Below, piece after piece: positions 7,739-16,188 of a stretch of DNA of 23,458 nucleotides. Below the pieces are notes generated by a model that saw nothing but the letters and a program-made list of their open reading frames with translations, made no database searches and was not told the origin of the DNA. The position numbers and the translations under genes were made by a program. Origin of the DNA: JAAYBT01 sp964404395 (lineage in GTDB: Bacteria > Bacillota > Clostridia > Acetivibrionales > DTU013); NCBI GenBank assembly GCA_964404395.1, contig CAYOKA010000026.1, forward strand, positions 1-23,458, in the 5' to 3' direction. Each line of letters starts with the position of its first letter. The first letter of the stretch is position 1.

Positions 7739-7802
7739 AGCAAGTGTAACAAATTAAATTATTTATGAACCTTCTAGGTTAATTGAGGATTGTTGTAGAG
7801 CG

Positions 7803-7839
7803 AGCGATTATTGCGTCAGCATATAATCGCTTTTCTTTT
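7803..7839 (+). terminator. Rho-independent terminator of ilvE
   Basis: AGCGATTAT (7803-7811) and ATAATCGCT (7823-7831) form a perfect nine-base stem with an 11-base loop, followed by the U-rich tract TTTTCTTTT. It starts 65 bases after the ilvE stop. Confidence 0.88.
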
Positions 7840-7988
7840 GCAGCTAAATAGCCATTTGGCTGGCATGTCAGGCCAGTATCCGGGTCATTATGCCCCCTTA
7901 GATTTTCATGCATACATCATGGATGCAGTAATTATTTGCGCAATTAGATAATAGAATTCTAAAGAAAGGTCAGAAAAGAGCTAAAAGA

Positions 7989-9299
7989 ATGGTTTTTACA
8001 TTAATCCTGCTTACAGCTTTACTAGTGCTCATAATAATATTACTACAGCCTTCAAAGGTTATACCTATAAAGCAGCTGTTATTACCTGGTCTTTGCATAC
8101 TTTTCGTAATCTGTCTGATCCTTATGTCGGGGACGGTTCTTCAAGCAGTCATGAAGGGGCTGAAATTATGGGTTGACGCAATCATTCCCAGCCTCTTCCC
8201 CTTTTATGTGGCTGTGGAAATTCTAAATGCAACAGGTTTTCTGCGGACTTTTGATAAATTGCTAGATCCAATTATGAGACCTCTTTTCAATGTTCCAGGT
8301 AGTGCATCCTTTGCGCTGATAATGGGTATTTTATCCGGTTACCCTGTAGGGGCAAAAATAACAACTGATTTGCGCACCAAAGGTCTGGTAACAAGAACTG
8401 AAGCTGAGAGGCTTCTGGCATTCACAAACAACTGCGGACCTCTTTTTATTATAGGTGCTGTCGGGACAATTATATACGGCTGTACAGCATTCGGCCTTTT
8501 ACTATTCGCCTGTCATATTTTAGCCGGTATTACCGTTGGGTTGCTTTTTCGCTTTTACAAAGCCAATAGGCATTCCTCCCGTCCCACAAGCCGTGGGAGA
8601 ACCGTCCCTCTTGGGAGAACCGTCCCCCTTGGGAGAACCGTCCCCCTAGGTAAAATGCTTGGTGATGCCGTGAAAAACTCCATTACCGCTATTTTGGCGA
8701 TAGGCGGCTTTGTAGTTCTCTTTTCAGTTATTATTCAACTTCTGACGGATACCGGCATAATTAGTTTTCTTGCTGAGATAAGCGGAGCTATACTTTCTCC
8801 AATTGGTTTTAGTAAAGAAGTTATGACAGGAATTTTGAGCGGTTTTATAGAAATAACAACCGGGTCAGGTCTTATTGGTTATGCATCTGCTGTACCGCTT
8901 TATGTGAAACTGCCGGCAGCAAGCTTCATAATTGGTTGGGCAGGCCTATCTGTGCATTCGCAGGTAATGAGCATTATTTCAAAAACTGATATTTGCATTC
9001 GTCCATACCTCGTCGGCAAATTTATGCAGGGCATATTTGCTGCATTTTATACCTGGGTGGGGCAAAAGCTATTTTTTGCTACGTTCCTCTTGGAGGGGAC
9101 GGTTCTCTCAAAAGGGATAGTTCTCACGGAGAAACAAATTCTTGAATCAGTTGCTTCAAACAATCTCACAAATACATTTACTGGGAGATCATCAGAAATA
9201 CTTGGAGCATCAACACTGTTAATGCTGATAACCTTAGTGCTATTCATTGTTTTTATTTTAATTACAAAACGAAATATGACATTAAAAGGCAGAATGTAA
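7989..9299 (+). CDS. ylbJ: Sporulation integral membrane protein YlbJ
   Basis: A multi-pass membrane protein of 436 residues with two nucleoside-transporter 'Gate'-type halves, characteristic of YlbJ, which is required for normal spore formation in Bacillus. Recognisable segments are WVDAIIPSLFPF (61-72), MGILSGYPVGAK (112-123), TNNCGPLFIIGAVG (146-159), GFIEITTGSGLIG (285-297) and IGWAGLSVHSQVMSI (315-329). The known Bacillus protein is about 408 residues; part of the excess here comes from two inserts made of the 18-bp dispersed repeat. One encodes GRTVPL three times (about 202-221), the other EGTVLSKGIVLT (about 369-380), both between predicted membrane helices. The ATG at 7989 has only a weak ribosome-binding site. 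The gene is convergent with the recG operon, next to coaD as in many Firmicutes. A specific sporulation sigma promoter was not identified. Confidence 0.9.
   Translation: MVFTLILLTALLVLIIILLQPSKVIPIKQLLLPGLCILFVICLILMSGTVLQAVMKGLKLWVDAIIPSLFPFYVAVEILNATGFLRTFDKLLDPIMRPLFNVPGSASFALIMGILSGYPVGAKITTDLRTKGLVTRTEAERLLAFTNNCGPLFIIGAVGTIIYGCTAFGLLLFACHILAGITVGLLFRFYKANRHSSRPTSRGRTVPLGRTVPLGRTVPLGKMLGDAVKNSITAILAIGGFVVLFSVIIQLLTDTGIISFLAEISGAILSPIGFSKEVMTGILSGFIEITTGSGLIGYASAVPLYVKLPAASFIIGWAGLSVHSQVMSIISKTDICIRPYLVGKFMQGIFAAFYTWVGQKLFFATFLLEGTVLSKGIVLTEKQILESVASNNLTNTFTGRSSEILGASTLLMLITLVLFIVFILITKRNMTLKGRM
8593..8646 (+). repeat. Three tandem copies of the 18-bp GC-rich repeat inside ylbJ
   Basis: Three consecutive 18-base units, consensus TTGGGAGAACCGTCCCCC, begin at 8593, 8611 and 8629. 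They keep the ylbJ frame and code GRTVPL each. The first unit is preceded by a small palindrome TCCCAC-AAGCC-GTGGGA at 8582-8598. Confidence 0.9.
9096..9127 (-). repeat. Two copies of the 18-bp repeat, opposite orientation, inside ylbJ
   Basis: GGGACGGTTCTCTC at 9096-9109 and the diverged GGGATAGTTCTCAC at 9114-9127 are spaced exactly 18 bases. They are reverse-complement copies of the repeat at 8593-8646, in frame with ylbJ near its C-terminus. Confidence 0.75.
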
Positions 9300-9359
9300 A
9301 GTCATAAAAGCGCTGGACATACTCAATTAGAATATTGGGAATTGGTCAGTGACTTGGCT

Positions 9360-9797
9360 CTACTTGAGCTCTTCACGATCTATTTTTATAACCTCGATTG
9401 TATCTGTCAAAATTTCTTCTACCTTATTCAAAATGCTGTTCGCATACTCTTTTGTTCCCAGCCTAATCTCACGAGCATTTTTCTGAGCCGCAGCAACAAT
9501 CTCATTTGCCTGATCATATGCCTTTTTGGTTATTTCATGCTCATCTACCATTGACGCAATATTGTTCTCCGCATCCTTTAGCATAATGCTGGCTTCTTTC
9601 TGTGCATCCATCAATATCCTTTGACGCTCTTCCTTAACCCATTTCGCCTGTTTAATATCGTCAGGAAGCTTCAGCCTGAGTTCCTTGACAATTTCAAGTA
9701 TTTCCTCCTTGTCAACCAGGCATTTACCGGACAACGGTACGCAAATACTCTTCTCTACCAAATCTTCCAATGTCTCAAGTATCGAAAGCATCTCCAT
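9360..9797 (-). CDS. Coiled-coil protein of the coaD operon, ATPase-subunit-like
   Basis: A 145-residue soluble, highly charged protein with a long helical, coiled-coil-prone centre (about 45-125, rich in Lys, Glu, Ala and Gln, with EERQRILMDAQKEASIMLKD and AYDQANEIVAAAQKNAREI). Clostridial homologues next to coaD are usually named 'ATPase' because of weak similarity to stalk subunits (F-type b or V-type E/H), and the helix also resembles DivIVA/GpsB-like coiled coils. No nucleotide-binding motif is visible, so no enzymatic role should be assumed. The ATG at 9797 has a GGGGG tract about eight bases upstream. It follows coaD by 21 bases and is the last gene of the recG-rsmD-coaD unit, convergent with ylbJ. 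Function unknown. Confidence 0.8.
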   Translation of the reverse strand: MEMLSILETLEDLVEKSICVPLSGKCLVDKEEILEIVKELRLKLPDDIKQAKWVKEERQRILMDAQKEASIMLKDAENNIASMVDEHEITKKAYDQANEIVAAAQKNAREIRLGTKEYANSILNKVEEILTDTIEVIKIDREELK

Positions 9798-9818
9798 GAT
9801 TTTACCCCCTAAAATACT

Positions 9819-10298
9819 CTATCTGGCGGCCAGCTTACATACAATCCTATCCTTGATGCAATCGGGAACAAGCCCGTCAATACTCCCGCCTTTACCAGCA
9901 ATTTCCTTCACTGCGCTCGAACTCAGATATGAGTAATTAACACTTGTCATCATAAAAAGGGTTTCCATATCCGGCTCAAGCCTCTTATTTAAAAGCGCCA
10001 TCTGAAACTCATATTCAAAATCGGACATCGCTCTCAGCCCTTTAATTACAGCCTTTGCCCCCGTTTTTCTGACAAAATCAGCCAGAAGTCCGGAAAAACC
10101 AGTCACCACTATATCGTCCCTAATACCGATTGAACATTTGATCAGGTCAATACGTTCTTCCACAGAAAAAACAGGCTTCTTATTTTCATTACTTCCTACA
10201 GCAACAATCAATCTATCACAAATCTGAACAGCCCTCGTGATTACATCCAAATGGCCATTTGTGATTGGATCAAAGCTTCCGGGATATACTAAAACCAT
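9819..10298 (-). CDS. coaD: Pantetheine-phosphate adenylyltransferase
   Basis: Transfers AMP from ATP to 4'-phosphopantetheine to form dephospho-CoA, the fourth step of CoA synthesis, in the cytoplasm. The 159 residues are the normal length. The nucleotidyltransferase signature GSFDPITNGHLD (7-18) holds the variant HxGH motif TNGH with H16. SSSAVKE (126-132) is the variant ISSTxxR motif, and VIKGLRAMSDFEYEFQMA (84-101) is the typical phosphopantetheine-side segment. The ATG at 10298 is preceded by AAGGTGG about twelve bases upstream. It lies 37 bases after rsmD in the same operon; the rsmD-coaD pair is conserved widely in bacteria. Confidence 0.97.
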   Translation of the reverse strand: MVLVYPGSFDPITNGHLDVITRAVQICDRLIVAVGSNENKKPVFSVEERIDLIKCSIGIRDDIVVTGFSGLLADFVRKTGAKAVIKGLRAMSDFEYEFQMALLNKRLEPDMETLFMMTSVNYSYLSSSAVKEIAGKGGSIDGLVPDCIKDRIVCKLAAR

Positions 10299-10335
10299 TA
10301 GCTCTACTTACCACCTTATAAAAAATTCCTACAGT

Positions 10336-10917
10336 TTATTCTTGCGTTACATTCTTGTGTATATCACATATTTTATATATTGTTATCATTGTATCACCGT
10401 ATTTTCTCGTGTCAACCGCTTTCAGCTTACCACAGCTTTCAGGAAGGCCGTCAGAATGACTATGTTCCACAACAATAATACCATCGTCACTAATTATATC
10501 ATTTTTTGTCACTAATTTTAATGTATTCTGAATAAAATTCTTATTATAGGGTGGATCCAGAAAAATTAGGTCAAATTTATAGCCATTCCGGTATAGCCTT
10601 TCAATACCGCTTTTGTAATCCTTTGAGTAGATCTCTGCCCGGTCTGCTAACTTTGTGTGTGCAAGATTCTCTCTTATAATATCGCAACTGTCCATGCTTT
10701 TATCAATGAAAACCGCCTTTTTTGCGCCTCTACTCAAGGCTTCAATACCCAGGCTGCCTGTTCCCGCAAAAACATCAAGCACATTACTATCGATAATTTC
10801 GGTGGCAATAATGTTAAAAATAGATTCCTTCACCTTATCTGATGTAGGCCTTGTGTCAATCCCCTTTATAGTTTTCAGTTTATGGCCTCGCGCTGAGCCG
10901 GATATTACTCTAAGCAT
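10336..10917 (-). CDS. rsmD: 16S rRNA (guanine966-N2)-methyltransferase
   Basis: Methylates G966 of 16S rRNA during small-subunit assembly using S-adenosylmethionine. With the start at ATG 10917 the protein has 193 residues and opens with MLRVISGSARGHKL, the typical family N-terminus; AGGTGG lies nine bases upstream. A TTG at 10938 would only add seven unconserved residues. The Rossmann SAM-binding segment VLDVFAGTGSLGIEALSRGA lies at 46-65, and the catalytic DPPY of amino-methyltransferases at 121-124. The gene sits 49 bases after recG and 37 before coaD in one transcription unit. Confidence 0.95.
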   Translation of the reverse strand: MLRVISGSARGHKLKTIKGIDTRPTSDKVKESIFNIIATEIIDSNVLDVFAGTGSLGIEALSRGAKKAVFIDKSMDSCDIIRENLAHTKLADRAEIYSKDYKSGIERLYRNGYKFDLIFLDPPYNKNFIQNTLKLVTKNDIISDDGIIVVEHSHSDGLPESCGKLKAVDTRKYGDTMITIYKICDIHKNVTQE

Positions 10918-10966
10918 ATTTGTTGTCCACCTGCCCAAATCATTTGTGATTCCTTACTTTCTCAGC

Positions 10967-13042
10967 CTAATTCAAGCTAATTACATTTGCCGTTGCGCTA
11001 AATTTGTCCTTGACCGCCTGACCAAGTAGACGGTTTTGCGGAAGCTCCAGCTTCCTGTCCTTCTCTATTAGCTTCAAGGCGGCTTCCTGAGCCTGCTTTA
11101 ACACATCCATATCCTTGTAAAGGTTAGCAATTTTCATATCGGGAATGCCATGTTGTCTGGTGCCAAAAAAGTCACCGGGCCCTCTGAGTTCAAGATCCTT
11201 TTCCGATATAACAAAACCGTCGGAGGTTTGCTCCATTACCTTCATTCTTTCACGTGCTATTTGCGATTTACTGTCGCTAAACAAGATGCAATAAGACTGA
11301 TGCTCACCACGTCCTACCCTTCCTCTGAGCTGATGGAGCTGAGCAAGCCCGAATCTTTCAGCGTTTTCTACCACCATCAAAGAAGCGTTAGGCACATTTA
11401 CCCCAACCTCAATAACAGTAGTGGATACCAGAATATCCATTTCACCTCTTACAAAGTCAAGCATGGTTTTGTCTTTTTCGGAAGTCTTCATTTTCCCATG
11501 AATCAAGCCAACCCTAAGGTCTTTGAAGGTCTTGTCAGCAAGTTCATCGGCAAGCTCAGAAGCAGCCTTTGCTTCCACTGCATCCGACTCTTCAACAAGC
11601 GGACACACAATATAGACCTGTCTGCCCTGGGTAACATGTTTTCTGATAAATTTGTTTATTCTCTCCCGCATACGCTCATCCACAGTATAGGTCTCCACTT
11701 TTTTTCTGCCCGGAGGCATCTCATCTATTATGGATATGTCCAGATCGCCGTATAATATGAGCGCAAGTGTTCTTGGTATCGGCGTTGCCGTCATGATAAG
11801 TATGTCCGGGTTTTCTCCTTTTTGTGATAAAATGGCTCTTTGCCTTACCCCGAATCTGTGCTGTTCATCTGTAATAACAAGGCCCAGATTCATAAAAACG
11901 ACCTTATCTTCCAACAATGCATGAGTTCCAATTAAAACATCCACATTGCCATCTCTGACATCCTCAAGCAGCTCTCTTGCCTCTTTTGCTGAGCTGCTTC
12001 CCGTCAGAAGCGCTGTTCTGATGCCGAAACGTTCCAACATCGGCTTCACCGAGTGGTAATGCTGATCCGCCAGGATCTCCGTCGGAGCCATGAATGCTCC
12101 TTGATATCCGCTTTTTACAGCCTTGACAAGTGCTATTACCGCAATGATAGTCTTACCTGAACCAACGTCTCCTTGAACCAGACGGTTCATAACCTTGCCG
12201 GTTTCCATATCCTGTTCGATTTCTCCTAGGACTCTGATTTGCGCATTAGTCAATTTGTAGGGTAACCGACCTACAAACTCTCTTACCTGTGCACCTGCGC
12301 TAAATCTGATACCTGCCCCATCCAATTCAGGCAAAGATTTCAGGCCGATTAGCCCCAATTGAAGCAGAAGCAGCTCCTCGAATACTAATCTTTCGCGTGC
12401 TTTTTGGAAGGCGCTGTCGCTTTCAGGATAGTGTATATTGTAAATTGAAAATCGCCTATCAGCCAAACGATAATTCGTACAAAACCATTCAGGCAAAAAT
12501 TCTGCCAACTCTTCCCCGGCACAGTCCAAAGCACTGCGTATTACAGCCCTGATAGCGTTTTGCGTTAACCTGCCTGTTGCCGGATAAATTGGAACTATTC
12601 TGCAGGTGTTGACAGGGTCGGATTCACTAAGCTTCTCATACACAGGATTGAGCACCTCAAAAGTCCTCTTCCTGGTTACCGTACCATAGAATATATACTT
12701 TTCACCCTTCTTAAAATAGTTTTTCAGGTAAGGTTGATTAAACCAAATCCCCTTAATTAACCCTGTGTCATCAGCAATAGTGACCCGTGTTATTACAAAA
12801 CCTCTCCTTGGTCTGGATTCCACAGGCTTCGAGGCAATAGCTCCTTCAAAAGAAACCTTCTCTCCATCCTCCAACTGAATTATCTTTTTTAGCCTGCTCC
12901 TATCTTCATAGTCTCTTGGATAATGCGTAATCACATCTCCAATGGTAAAAACATCGAGCCTTTGAAAAAGTGCAGCTTTAACATCACCTACACCCTTTAG
13001 GTATTGTAATGGTTTTTTCAGCAATGTATTTGTCTTTTCCAT
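10967..13042 (-). CDS. recG: ATP-dependent DNA helicase RecG
   Basis: A superfamily 2 helicase that remodels stalled replication forks and branch-migrates Holliday junctions. The start at ATG 13042 gives 691 residues, normal for RecG, with GGAGAA five bases upstream and the expected N-terminus (KPLQYLKGVGDVKAALFQRL). An upstream extension to 13147 is open but falls in the promoter region. The wedge/OB-fold domain (about 60-160) is followed by Walker A GDVGSGKT (291-298), MAPTEILADQH, GTHALLED, the DExH box variant DEQH (392-395), MTATPIPRTLA, and the C-terminal GRVGRGEHQSYC and RGPGDFFGTRQHG segments. It is the first gene of the recG-rsmD-coaD-coiled-coil operon, transcribed from the promoter at 13086-13114. 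Confidence 0.97.
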   Translation of the reverse strand: MEKTNTLLKKPLQYLKGVGDVKAALFQRLDVFTIGDVITHYPRDYEDRSRLKKIIQLEDGEKVSFEGAIASKPVESRPRRGFVITRVTIADDTGLIKGIWFNQPYLKNYFKKGEKYIFYGTVTRKRTFEVLNPVYEKLSESDPVNTCRIVPIYPATGRLTQNAIRAVIRSALDCAGEELAEFLPEWFCTNYRLADRRFSIYNIHYPESDSAFQKARERLVFEELLLLQLGLIGLKSLPELDGAGIRFSAGAQVREFVGRLPYKLTNAQIRVLGEIEQDMETGKVMNRLVQGDVGSGKTIIAVIALVKAVKSGYQGAFMAPTEILADQHYHSVKPMLERFGIRTALLTGSSSAKEARELLEDVRDGNVDVLIGTHALLEDKVVFMNLGLVITDEQHRFGVRQRAILSQKGENPDILIMTATPIPRTLALILYGDLDISIIDEMPPGRKKVETYTVDERMRERINKFIRKHVTQGRQVYIVCPLVEESDAVEAKAASELADELADKTFKDLRVGLIHGKMKTSEKDKTMLDFVRGEMDILVSTTVIEVGVNVPNASLMVVENAERFGLAQLHQLRGRVGRGEHQSYCILFSDSKSQIARERMKVMEQTSDGFVISEKDLELRGPGDFFGTRQHGIPDMKIANLYKDMDVLKQAQEAALKLIEKDRKLELPQNRLLGQAVKDKFSATANVISLN

Positions 13043-13085
13043 AGTGCTTCTCCAAACCCTACCTATCACTTCACGACTTAAAATA

Positions 13086-13114
13086 ATTGTAGCCGGTTCT
13101 CTGGCATCTGCCAA
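13086..13114 (-). promoter_or_regulatory. SigA-type promoter of the recG operon
   Basis: On the minus strand TTGGCA (13114-13109) and TACAAT (13091-13086) are separated by 17 bases. The expected transcript start near 13079 leaves a leader of about 37 bases containing the recG ribosome-binding site. Confidence 0.7.
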
Positions 13115-13317
13115 AAAGCTGCGATTGATACATATCATACTATACAATTTTAATATATTGCTGATTCATTTACCATACCTAATTAGTTTTGGGCATTTTG
13201 CGGTATAACATGTCTTAAGTTCCGTTAGCTGAATTGTAAAGGTTCCATCGCAAAAAGCATTAAAAAAATAGCCCTTGCGTATGTTGGCGCTATTGTGTTA
13301 AAATATTCATTGCTTTG

Positions 13318-13326
13318 TGGTATAAT
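13318..13326 (+). promoter_or_regulatory. Extended -10 promoter of rpmB
   Basis: TGG-TATAAT forms an extended -10 element 31 bases before the rpmB ATG; the sequence at the -35 position (TTAAAA) is poor, as often with extended -10 promoters. A second possible start is TTGCGT (13275-13280) with TTAAAA 17 bases on. Confidence 0.55.
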
Positions 13327-13357
13327 AAGCTCCAAACTAAAAGGAGGTGTAATATAT

Positions 13358-13546
13358 ATGGCAAAATGCGAAGTTTGCACTAAAGATACCGTATTTGGCA
13401 ATAATGTAAGCCACTCGATCAGAAAAACAAATAGATCTTGGAAACCCAATATACGAAAAATTAAGATACTGGATAACGGAACTCCGAAGACAGTCAAGGT
13501 TTGTGCCAGATGTCTGCGTTCCAATAAAGTTACAAGGGCAATATGA
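13358..13546 (+). CDS. rpmB: Ribosomal protein bL28, zinc-binding form
   Basis: A 62-residue protein of the 50S subunit. The ATG at 13358 is fixed by the near-perfect AAGGAGGTG at 13341-13349; the upstream in-frame ATG would lie before this site. The sequence opens MAKCEVCTKD and has the L28 signature NNVSHSIRKTNRSWKPN (15-31). Two CxxC pairs (C4/C7 and C49/C52) mark the zinc-containing C+ paralogue; zinc-starved bacteria often carry a cysteine-free partner elsewhere, not seen here. The gene stands alone, divergent from recG. Confidence 0.97.
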   Translation: MAKCEVCTKDTVFGNNVSHSIRKTNRSWKPNIRKIKILDNGTPKTVKVCARCLRSNKVTRAI

Positions 13547-13564
13547 TATCAAAATCAAGGGGGT

Positions 13565-13617
13565 ATCAAGAGAGATGATTTAGTTTTACTCACTGTGAAC
13601 TAAATGTCCCTCTTGAT
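13565..13617. terminator. Long interrupted hairpin between rpmB and the FtsA-like gene
   Basis: ATCAAGAG (13565-13572) pairs with CTCTTGAT (13610-13617), and inside it ATTTAGTT (13578-13585) pairs with AACTAAAT (13598-13605), with an asymmetric bulge and a 12-base loop. It begins 19 bases after the rpmB stop, in a convergent gap. It probably ends the rpmB transcript, but there is no real T-run, so another role is possible. Confidence 0.5.
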
Positions 13618-13799
13618 TTCCTGATGCTTTCGAACTCTTCATTTCAATGTTTTATTAATTATTCATTCTAAGTATTTTTTTAATCAGATTCCCAAAAAAC
13701 CTGGGCAGTTTTACAACCATAATCCTCATCGCCGGACTCCCCCTAAAAAGGTCTGATAGTATCATGGTATTCACAGCTCTTTTTTTGGTGCATGTCCCA

Positions 13800-15980
13800 T
13801 CACTTCCAGTAAATCTCTATTACATCGCCCTGCTTAATGGTGTCGGTAAACGCGGCAGGTTTTCCGTTTAGCTTCAGTACAATGGTTCCCTGGGGTTTTG
13901 ATAAATCAAAACTAATATAATTAAATATATCAACAAAAATATATTGTGCTCTATCGCCTTCTAAGATGACTTTCTCGCCATTAACAGTAAGCTGAAACCC
14001 TGATGGCACCGATGCGGTCTTTGAGGGGGACGGTTTTCCCTGAAGTGACGGTTCTCCCAAAGGAGCCCTCTCCAAATGAGAATGCTTCGTTTTTGTATCA
14101 TTCCAATCGCTACAGATAATTTCGTCCCCATCTCTTAAAACATAATCCATACTACAGTCTTGGTTGTCGTTTACTAAAACCTCCCATTTATCTGCATTGT
14201 ACCCGCCTGCTTCAAGAATATCCCCTAATGTTTTTATTCCAAGCACCCTGACTATGTCCCCATCTTTTATAATGGTATCCTTTTCAACTTTCACATCATT
14301 GATATAGAACTGCGCGCTAATATCAACAGGATTCCCATTCAGCTTTACTATTCCTGTAGAATATGGCGACGTAAGCTCATTAGCTCTAATTACCGCATCT
14401 TTTCCATCTTTAGCCGGAATTACAGTTATATTGTCTCCAAAAGCTATAGGTGCATCCAAACTCGAGACATTTCCATTAACATATATCTCTGCAGCATTAC
14501 CGTGCTCTCCGCGTACATTCCTTGGCTCCCCATTAATTGAAAACGAAATCCCCTTTCCAGATCTCCCTATAAGATTCCCTGCGTCAAATCCAAACAGTAT
14601 TAAAGAATCCGCAACTGTCAATTTCTTCGCATTGAGAAGCTTAACCTTCTTCCCATTTACCGTAACTGTCAAAAAATCCTTGCCGCTATTCATTTGCGCT
14701 GTTACCGCAATGCCGATTGGCGTAATGGATTCAGGTCCGAATAATTTTTTATCTTTAATCTTAATGTCTCTGATAATGCTTCTTCCTCTTACAACAACCC
14801 TTTCCTTCGCTAGTCCCAATTTTTCTGCAATCAACCCCGCAAGTCCCGGAATTCGACTGCCACCACCAACTAAAAAGACGGCATTTGGAGCCTTGTTGTT
14901 GTATTCAAGTATTCTTTCAGAAATTGCAGAAGCAAGAAATTGCAATGTCTCCTCAACTTCATTCAAGACTTCCGTGGCTGATACTGAATGCTTATTTTTC
15001 ATAATATCGGTAAAGGTAATCTCATTTCTGTTAGACGAAAGAGCCATTTTTATTCTCTCTCCCGCTTTAAAGTCAACAAGATACTTCTGACATATCTGCT
15101 CAGATATCTCATCTCCTGCGACCGCAACCATCGAATAGGCGATTACACTGCCGTCCTTTGTAATTGCAATGTCGGACGTTCCCGCACCTACATCCACCAA
15201 TGCCAGATTCAACAGTCTAATATCAGCTGGAATCGTAACATTAATTGCAGCAATTGGTTCGAGAGTCAAACTTCTGACTTCAAGGCCGATTTTACTCATA
15301 ACTGAGTAGAGACTGTCCACTACAATCAGTGGAAGAAAGGTTGCCAACACGTCAGCACCAACACTCTTAGCTTTATGACCGGTAAGCTTCGAAATCACAA
15401 ATCCATTCAAATAATAATTGATGACACTATATCCAACGCAATAAAACTGCGTTTTTTCATTGGTCGCAGTTTCTTCATCTAAAACCATTTGAGCTTGCTG
15501 GATACCCTCTATTTCCAGACTATTAGCAAAATCAGCATCAATCTGTGTCGTTTGATCAAATTTTTTGTCAACTCTAACTTGACATGTTTTCAGCACCCTA
15601 CCCGCAGCTGCAATTGCAACCCCTTTCAACTCAAATCCTATTCGAGCCTCTAATTTTTGCTTAACTTTCATTGCCACAGATGCAACCTGATCAATATCAT
15701 GTATCTGTCCATCCTGCATCGCTCGGTATTCATGATCACATGCTTCAATTGCAATAACTCTGAAGCACTTATCTTCCTGGACACCAACAACACCGACAAC
15801 AGTCCTTGTACCAATGTCCATGGCAAATACAATATCATCAGGGTTGATTTCAGGTCTTGAGGCTTTCTGGGGCGGCACGTTTTCCACAAGCTTAATTACC
15901 CTACCCCTTTTTTTAGCTTTAGAACCCGCCTTTTTGTTACTAGCCGCATTCATGCTTTTTCTCTCGCTATCCTCGCTCAT
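13800..15980 (-). CDS. FtsA/PilM-like actin-fold ATPase with C-terminal beta-grasp-like tail
   Basis: The start at ATG 15980 (726 residues) has AAGGGG seven bases upstream; the ATG at 16013 has its GGTG too close. After a basic, probably disordered N-terminus of about 45 residues comes an FtsA/PilM-type actin-fold domain: phosphate-1 FAMDIGTRTV (about 52-61), a 1C-like insert, phosphate-2 VDVGAGTSDIAI (262-273) and the adenosine motif FLVGGGSRIPGL (369-380). From about 435 a tail of some 290 residues holds four or more short modules with VNG/LNG turns and hydrophobic strands (VTVNGKKVKLL, FSINGEP, VKLNGNPVD, FQLTVNGEKVIL, VLKLNGKPAAF), ending KQGDVIEIYWK, which looks beta-grasp-like. It is much longer than true FtsA (about 420 residues) and lacks an obvious C-terminal amphipathic membrane helix. 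Clostridial genomes call such proteins 'cell division FtsA' or 'PilM'. No ftsZ or pilus genes lie nearby. A repeat-derived insert is at about 637-653. Confidence 0.85.
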   Translation of the reverse strand: MSEDSERKSMNAASNKKAGSKAKKRGRVIKLVENVPPQKASRPEINPDDIVFAMDIGTRTVVGVVGVQEDKCFRVIAIEACDHEYRAMQDGQIHDIDQVASVAMKVKQKLEARIGFELKGVAIAAAGRVLKTCQVRVDKKFDQTTQIDADFANSLEIEGIQQAQMVLDEETATNEKTQFYCVGYSVINYYLNGFVISKLTGHKAKSVGADVLATFLPLIVVDSLYSVMSKIGLEVRSLTLEPIAAINVTIPADIRLLNLALVDVGAGTSDIAITKDGSVIAYSMVAVAGDEISEQICQKYLVDFKAGERIKMALSSNRNEITFTDIMKNKHSVSATEVLNEVEETLQFLASAISERILEYNNKAPNAVFLVGGGSRIPGLAGLIAEKLGLAKERVVVRGRSIIRDIKIKDKKLFGPESITPIGIAVTAQMNSGKDFLTVTVNGKKVKLLNAKKLTVADSLILFGFDAGNLIGRSGKGISFSINGEPRNVRGEHGNAAEIYVNGNVSSLDAPIAFGDNITVIPAKDGKDAVIRANELTSPYSTGIVKLNGNPVDISAQFYINDVKVEKDTIIKDGDIVRVLGIKTLGDILEAGGYNADKWEVLVNDNQDCSMDYVLRDGDEIICSDWNDTKTKHSHLERAPLGEPSLQGKPSPSKTASVPSGFQLTVNGEKVILEGDRAQYIFVDIFNYISFDLSKPQGTIVLKLNGKPAAFTDTIKQGDVIEIYWK
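14027..14058 (-). repeat. Two copies of the 18-bp repeat inside the FtsA-like gene
   Basis: GGGACGGTTTTCCC (14027-14040) and GTGACGGTTCTCCC (14045-14058) are 18 bases apart. A weak third unit may follow at about 14062-14075. On the coding strand they give LGEPSLQGKPSPS, a proline-serine linker between two tail modules. Confidence 0.8.
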
Positions 15981-16188
15981 AACATATCCCCTTAATACAT
16001 TACGTAAACTCATGTCACCTATACCTGCATCTGTAATCGAAGATCATTTTTGCGTAGCGCACACGAAAATATGTGTCTTAGGCAAGCATCAAGTAGTATT
16101 TCGACAATTTATATAGAATTCCTTCTTATTATGGGTTCAGTAATCTATGATATCGTGCATTTAGCTTCACACAATAGGCTTCTAGACT

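Noticed and set aside
11150..11755. 201-codon plus-strand frame
   Set aside because: It is wholly antisense to the helicase domains of recG, whose motifs are complete.
13092..13105. CCGGTTCTCTGG in the recG promoter spacer as a repeat copy
   Set aside because: Only eight bases match the core, with no neighbour at 18 bases.
14431..15090. 219-codon plus-strand frame
   Set aside because: It is antisense to the FtsA-like gene and has no independent support.
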